NCBI GenBank assembly: GCA_036245805.1
Contig: BTRK01000001.1
Span: forward strand, 6,572,001-6,636,000
DNA length: 64,000 nt
Direction: 5' to 3'
Source: Pristionchus mayeri
Taxonomy: Eukaryota; Nematoda; Chromadorea; Rhabditida; Neodiplogasteridae
In this document: positions 58,754 to 64,000 of the stretch, one piece after another
Layout of the letters: each line of letters starts with the position of its first letter
Numbering within the stretch: position 1 is the stretch's first letter
The notes under the pieces: generated by a model
What the model was told of the DNA's origin: nothing
The model's input: the letters and a program-made list of their open reading frames with translations, nothing else
Databases searched by the model: none
Program-made: the position numbers and the translations under genes

Positions 58754-60001
58754 GTGTCCGGAAAGTTCGTATAATTTTTTGTTTTTATTTTTTATTCCAT
58801 GCTTTACAATTCTCAGTGACCAATGTATGCCCCCTTCTTTCTCACTACCTCCCTCCAGCGATTGGGCAGGGTCTCGATTCCTCTCTTCCAGAATGCGGGT
58901 TTCTTCGAGACCGCTCAGTTCACGAAAGCCCTCACAACTTCATCTCGATTCTTGAGCTTCTTTCCTTTGCAGAAGTCAGAGAGAGAGCGGAAGCAGTGGT
59001 AGTCGCATGGGGAGAGATCCGGGGAATACGGTGGATGGGGAATCCTCTCGATCTTCAGCTCGTCCATTTTCTTCTGGGTCATCTTCGCTCGATGTGGGCG
59101 AGCATTGTCAATCAGAAGAAGAATTTTGCCCTGGTTCAGGAGTCTGGGAGGGACTCTGATCGCGACATCTTCCAGTTGTTCAGAGAAGAGGACGGCATTG
59201 ATGCTGGTGCCAGGGGGCGAGGATCTCCCAGTAGATGGGACCGAGCACTGAGAAGAAGAAGCAGAGGAGTTCCTTCTTTCCGTGCTCTTCCTTCTCCGGG
59301 ACGGGCGTGGGCTTCTCATCTGCATCCACCCATTGCAGTCTCCTCACAGGGTTATCGTACCTGATCCACTTCTCATGTGTAGCGATGATGGAATTGACCC
59401 ATCGAAGATTGGATCTACGATGGAGTAATTCCCGACAGACTTGAACACGATTTTTCAGCTGTTCGGGGGAGAGGTCATGGGGAATCACTTGTGGGAGTTT
59501 CGGCTTCTTCCCAGATCGATGGAGGATATCGGACACCGTTGATCTGGGAGTACCAGTATCCTTCTTCAACTCACGCACACTGGCCATGGGCTTGCGCTTC
59601 AGTGTGCGGAGAACGAGAGGCTGATCGAGGGAGGGAGGGCGTCCAGAGCGGGGTTGATCATCGAGACCAAACTCCCCTTTCTTGAAGCGGGAGAACCACT
59701 TATAGCAGAAGGGTATGGAGGGGGCGTCAGCTCCTTCCGACTGGGCCAGGGCAGAGTGGGCCTCCTTCACGGATCGGCCAAGACGGTAGTAATGAAGTAA
59801 AACTGCTCGGAGGTAGAGATGGGAGTCCATCACAAGAATCAATATAGCAACTAGGAGACTGATTAAATCCTCTCACTACTCAACGTCAGAATGATGCAAT
59901 ACATTGTTGACAAACAGATTGCGCAATCACTGCATTTGATCGCGAACTGACTTTTTTCCGAAGCATTACGAACGAAAATACGAACTTTCCGGACACCCCA
60001 A
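58754..60001 (-). mobile_element. Mariner (DD34D) copy 4, one terminal repeat clipped
   Basis: The left terminus begins at GTGTCCGGAAAGTTC, lacking TTGGG; the right terminus is complete. Transposase frame 59842-59180 (MILVMDSHLYLRAV to GPIYWEILAPWHQ), then a frameshift into 59325-58915, which holds LLLIDNARPHR and SPDLSPCDYH. This copy lacks the TGA of copies 2 and 3. Confidence 0.9.
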
Positions 60002-60673
60002 TAGTTTCGAAGTCGAGACTATGGCTATTATTTATATGAGGTATTTTAAATAATTATATTATAGTTAATTGTGTTTTTATACCATCCTTCTCACCCGAAT
60101 TCGGCGTAGTTCACAGGCTGTGGGATGGGCCTTTAGTAATAAAATTTGGCATCAATACGCACGCGCTACCTGTTTATCCACATGGGTATCTCGGAATTTC
60201 CTTAGTTTGAGAGGACAGACCTAACGATTTCTGTTATATTGTAGATACCTTACTTATTTTCCAGTTTTTCGTATTCATCATGGACAACTCCTTCCTTCTC
60301 GGCCTTCTTGAATCGTGTCCAGTGGTCACTCTGCTTGGAGTAAATCAAATTTCCTCGGATGCACTTACCGCAGTGTACAACGTGAGCCAAATTTAGAAAT
60401 ATTCTGTTGAAATCTATTATGTTCTGCCTTTTTTTTCCAAATCTTCCCTCGCAATGTATTTCTGTCTATTTTCACTTTTATTTTACATAAAATGAGCTGA
60501 ATTCTGATAATTCAGAAAATGGTCGGAGGCTTTGCAAAATGCTGCAAATTGGAAAGCGATCTGCTGACTGGACAATTCTATTGGTTCCTTATCGGTATTA
60601 GAATCGAAATCGTCCCTGGAGGAGCTATCTTCGCGAATAGAGATATACAGGTGTCTATACTTTCGTTTTTCGG

Positions 60674-60757
60674 TGCTAGGTCGAATGAGAACTATGACGT
60701 CATGCCGCCTATTTCTCATACGACCTATACGTCATAGTTCTCATGCGACCTAGTGCC
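60674..60757. repeat. Tiny palindromic MITE with TGACGTCA-like core, copy 2
   Basis: GTGCTAGGTCGAATGAGAAC and the inverse GTTCTCATGCGACCTAGTGC; ATGACGTCAT is in the left arm. Same design as 22387-22472. It lies in the intron between exons 60516-60650 and 60841-61032. Confidence 0.65.
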
Positions 60758-61211
60758 TCTTTTTATCCCTACCGTAATCACGTGCCATCGGCCGTTGATG
60801 ATGGATCTACTAATTAACTTATTACGTAATCACGTTCAAGGCATACCGGCTTACGAGGAACGAAAGAGCATTCGTTTCCATCTTCGAGGGAAGGGTCGAA
60901 TTGGCATTCAGTGAAGACTATGAACTATCCTGGAATTGCGAGATGAACTTCGTTCTCAAATTGCACGAGAGTGATGCCTCTGTGGAAGAAGTGAAGAAGG
61001 GACGGGACAGATTGACAATTTATCGTGCCTGAGTCCTTGCTGTCTGTATTGCTTTATTTCGTTATCTGATCACTATGCGATATCAATGTTTCTTCGGAAA
61101 ATTCATTCATATCTCTCTCCCACACATTTCCTGAACGAATTAGGATCAATCGCACTTGCTGTATATCGATAAAGTTATTTAGACGAGTTATATTTTTGTA
61201 ATTTTTTAAAA

Positions 61212-61249
61212 GGTTTAATCACCTGCAATCGTACCTGATACTCGCGAAA
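61212..61249 (+). promoter_or_regulatory. Conserved intergenic core, copy 7
   Basis: GGTTTAATCACCTGCAATCG then TACCTGATACTCGCGAAA, with CGATAAAGTTATTTAGACG upstream, 180 bp after the stop of the last F-box copy. No gene follows within 2.7 kb; transposons fill that space. Confidence 0.5.
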
Positions 61250-61445
61250 GTAAGTTAAAAATCCATTCCACGCGAGCAATAGTTATGTTATCAGTAAGTT
61301 GATCGGATGAGTCATGCTGCTCGCAGCCTTCCTCCCTTTCTTCAATTTTTGAACTCGAGTTTCAGATAATTTATATACAAAAACATTTAGAAAAAGATAA
61401 TCGAAAGCGACGATAAGAATAAGTTCTTCCGTTTTAACACACGTA

Positions 61446-62767
61446 CAGTAGCGCTCATAAGTCATGGGACACTTTTTGCTTTTATTGTAACTTTTTTTTT
61501 TGGTACAATGTACCAAATCCATTGGAGATTATGCTTATGAAATGGGGGTATGACTCAATAGCCTAGTTATTGCGTAGTGATGACGCAATGAAAGTGTACT
61601 TTTTCAAAACGGCATTATTCTTACATGGATTTTTTCCTACTCGCCAAACTTTATGAGGTTGGAGATATGTCTGAGGACTACCCAGAAACAATTTTTGAAG
61701 TTGCTGCGCGACAGCACAGTTGCTGCAGCCTTGCTGCAAAAACAAGGTCGCAAATTCGGAACTCGGCTTCTGGATGAGCTAGAGACCTGTTCAAGGCATC
61801 AAAATGATCGCTATCATGAGTACATGTGATCCTGAGAATATGACAAAAATATCTCGAAATGTGCCCTCAGGGCATCAAAAAATCTCTTTTTTATATGGCC
61901 ATTATTTGGACATCCATAACTTTGTAGGAAATGCAGGTAAAAATCTGATTTTTACATAGGGATGTTCAAAATGTATCGACGTACTGATTCCCAACTTTTT
62001 AGAGCGATTGGACACCTTTCCTGCCCGCGGCGACAGTTTTCCGGAGGGACACTAGGGTCAGGAAACACCCTGTTTACGCACTCTCGTCGTCTGCACTCTC
62101 TCGTCCGTAGTGGTAAACAAGGTGTTTCCCGACCCTGTATACCTCCGGGAAACGATCGCCACAGGCAGGAAAGATGTCCAATCGCTCTAAAAAGTTGGAA
62201 TTCATATCTTTAATACATTTTGAACATTCCTATGCAAAAATCAGATTTTTACCTACCTTTCCCACAAAGTTATGATTGCCCAAAAAAAGGACATTCAAAA
62301 AAGTGATATTTTCATGCCCTGAGGGCAAATTTAGAGATATTGTTTTCATATTCTCAGGATCATATGTACTCATGACGGCGATCATTTTGATGCTTTGAAC
62401 GAGTGTCTATCTCATCTAGAAGCCGTGTTCTGAATTTGCGACCCTGTTTTTGCAGCAAGGCTGCAGCAAATGTGCGGTCGCACAGCAACTTCAAAAATTC
62501 TTTCTGGGTAGTCCTCAGACATATCTACAACCTCATAAAGTATGGCGAGTAGGAAAAAATCCATGTAAGAATAATGCCGTTTTGAAAAAGTACCCGTTGA
62601 TTGCGTCATCACTACGCAATAACTAGGCTATTGCGTCATACCCCAATATCATGAGCATAATCTCCAATGGATTTGGTACATTCTGCCTTAGTGCCAGAAT
62701 GATGCATTTCCTGGGCAAAAAGTTGCAATAAAAGCAAAAAGTGTCCCATGACTTATGAGCGCTACTG
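61446..62767. mobile_element. Tc1-like foldback element, complete, 1.3 kb
   Basis: Ends CAGTAGCGCTCATAAGTCAT and ATGACTTATGAGCGCTACTG are flanked by TA. Long arms contain GCCCTCAGGGCAT and CTTTCCTGCCCGCGGCGAC motifs shared with 27184-27806 and 30108-33039. No transposase: open frames in it are mirrored arm artefacts. Confidence 0.8.
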
Positions 62768-62769
62768 TA

Positions 62770-63479
62770 TCACCAGTCAGTGGAGGTAGCCACGAACAAT
62801 TTTTTTCAAACCCAACTCAAATCGACCAAACTAAGTTAGAATACTACCCTAGCCAAGAGTTTTTGATAGAACCATACTATTTGTCCCAGAGCCGGCATTT
62901 AGGAATTCTCCGGTTTTGGTACCGGCCATACTGTATCTCAGCTCCCAGATGAGCTAGAAAGATGGTACCGGGCTCAAAATGTGTGGAAAATTATTTCCAG
63001 AAACTTTTACGTTGAAGTCATAGCCTGGAATTCAAAAACAAACTATTTGAGACTAAAAATATGATCTGCAAACGACAAAAAAAATATTTTTGCCATAGTG
63101 TAGGAGACTTCTGTGGAATTTTATTCCTGATTTTGAAAGAGCATGTACCCACACAAATAACAAAAAAATAAAAATGGCAAAATTATAAGGGTTGTAGTTC
63201 TCATTTTTCGAACTTCAGTCGCAACTTCAGTTCAGAAATAATACAACTTATCATTCGGACTGACTATATTTCACTCTCTGGTACTTATTCGCGATGTTTC
63301 CAGACCATTAATGTTAAATTACTGTGCGAAATTCGAAATTTCGAACTTTTGAAAAATACGCTTTTCGCAGCCTCGTATGAGCGCGATTTTAAGCATTGAC
63401 AACTTCAAATTTATAATCACGAGACGCTCATTTACAGTGGATTTTGATATTATATTCCACCTTCAACAAAAATATTGTA
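62770..63479. other. Transposon remnant and AT-rich spacer
   Basis: 62770-63000 matches one arm of the 18698-19960 foldback (CCCAGAGCCGGCATTTAGGA, CAGCTCCCAGATGAGCTAGA). From 63000 to 63479 I see no gene and no clear repeat. Confidence 0.5.
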
Positions 63480-64000
63480 TTGGGGTGTCCGGAAAGTTCG
63501 TATAATTTTTTGTTTTTATTTTTTATTCAATGCTTTACAGAGGTCATGGGGAATCACTTGTGGGAGTTTCGGCTTCTTCCCAGATCGATGGAGGATATCG
63601 GACACCGTTGATCTGGGAGTACCAGTATCCTTCTTCAACTCACGCACACTGGCCATGGGCTTGCGCTTCAGTGTGCGGAGAACGAGAGGCTGATCGAGGG
63701 AGGGAGGGCGTCCAGAGCGGGGTTGATCATCGAGACCAAACTCCCCTTTCTTGAAGCGGGAGAACCACTTATAGCAGAAGGGTATGGAGGGGGCGTCAGC
63801 TCCTTCCGACTGGGCCAGGGCAGAGTGGGCCTCCTTCACGGATCGGCCAAGACGGTAGTAATGAAGTAAAACTGCTCGGAGGTAGAGATGGGAGTCCATC
63901 ACAAGAATCAATATAGCAACTAGGAGACTGATTAAATCCTCTCACTACTCAACGTCAGAATGATGCAATACATTGTTGACAAACAGATTGCGCAATCACT
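63480..64000 (-). mobile_element. Mariner copy 5, internally deleted, cut by window edge
   Basis: The terminal repeat and first bases match other copies, but after TGCTTTACA the sequence jumps to GAGGTCATGGGGAATCAC. This removes the catalytic C-terminal half. The N-terminal frame 63911-63516 keeps the HTH region (RSGRPPSLDQP, STVSDILHRSG). A non-autonomous deletion derivative. Confidence 0.85.

Larger units (their letters stand above)
57679..61032 (+). pseudogene. F-box family gene missing middle exons
   Basis: Exons: 57679-57801 (MSPPNKKVKVQSDAPSHSLL), 58012-58056, 58218-58367 (F-box-like: LPKKAITNIFSFLQPQTPLD, LNKKLNEIE), 60265-60381 (FFVFIMDNSFLLGLLESCPV), 60516-60650 (KMVGGFAKCCKLESD) and 60841-61032 (AYRLTRNERAFVSIFEGRVE; TGA). 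Compared with the 42145 gene, the exons between the F-box and FFVF (about 80 codons) and the third N-terminal exon are not found. The interval is occupied by a tRNA-like element and mariner copy 4. Joining the visible exons keeps a frame, so a shortened protein is possible, but loss of the middle by transposon activity is more likely. Confidence 0.6.

Noticed and set aside
1..64000. CRISPR array, prokaryotic operon or phage
   Set aside because: No regular short direct repeats with unique spacers, no long intronless gene series; splice signals and retroelements indicate a eukaryote.

Overview
The window looks like an invertebrate, most probably a nematode, chromosome segment. Genes are split into many short exons (about 35-240 bp) with GTAAGT/GTGAGT donors and TTTTCAG-type acceptors. 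They are interleaved with DD34D mariner, Tc1-like, RTE-type LINE and Penelope-like elements. Genus is not determinable; a diplogastrid such as Pristionchus is only a guess.

The host genes form one head-to-tail array, all on the + strand, of two paralogous families. F-box family: copies at 222-2736, 18355-22711, 23339-26787 (the cleanest, about 421 aa), 27035-33246, 42145-57393 and 57679-61032. GYF-like family: 4010-6404 (with further coding-like exons to 11880) and 35176-37246. F-box members share an exon order: charged Lys-rich N-terminal exons, an F-box exon (LPxEL...PPKDRL...NKRL), several middle exons and a C-terminal exon. F-box proteins normally couple substrates to Skp1/Cullin E3 ligases; substrates here are unknown. 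Between adjacent genes a conserved intergenic block recurs, with the core GGTTCGATGACCTG followed by GTATCTGATAC, usually about 80 bp upstream of the next ATG.

Transposons fill introns and spacers and break several genes: 1-8 kb (Penelope fragment, mariner-type MITEs), 8.4-11.2 kb (mariner inside a MITE inside a foldback element), 11.8-14.3 kb (foldback with tRNA-like arms), 14.5-17.0 kb (Penelope-like element with a 13-bp target duplication and hammerhead motifs), 18.7-21.8 kb (two foldbacks, one inside an F-box exon), 27.2-33.0 kb (nested Tc1-like foldbacks, again inside an F-box exon), 33.3-36.1 kb (mariner-type MITEs), 37.4-41.1 kb (LINEs), 53-64 kb (four more mariners and a long Tc1-like foldback).

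The most striking structure is at 38.5-57.2 kb: two abutting near-perfect inverted repeats, 38487-45610 / 46036-53160 and 53157-55085 / 55283-57211. Reading the inverted middle block (46036 to about 55085) backwards gives the 3' part of an F-box gene joined directly to sequence upstream of the same gene. It is thus a circularly permuted, inverted copy of the locus inserted into that gene's own intron. I see no prokaryotic genes, CRISPR array or canonical rRNA/tRNA gene. All exon borders are by eye and may be off by a base or two.
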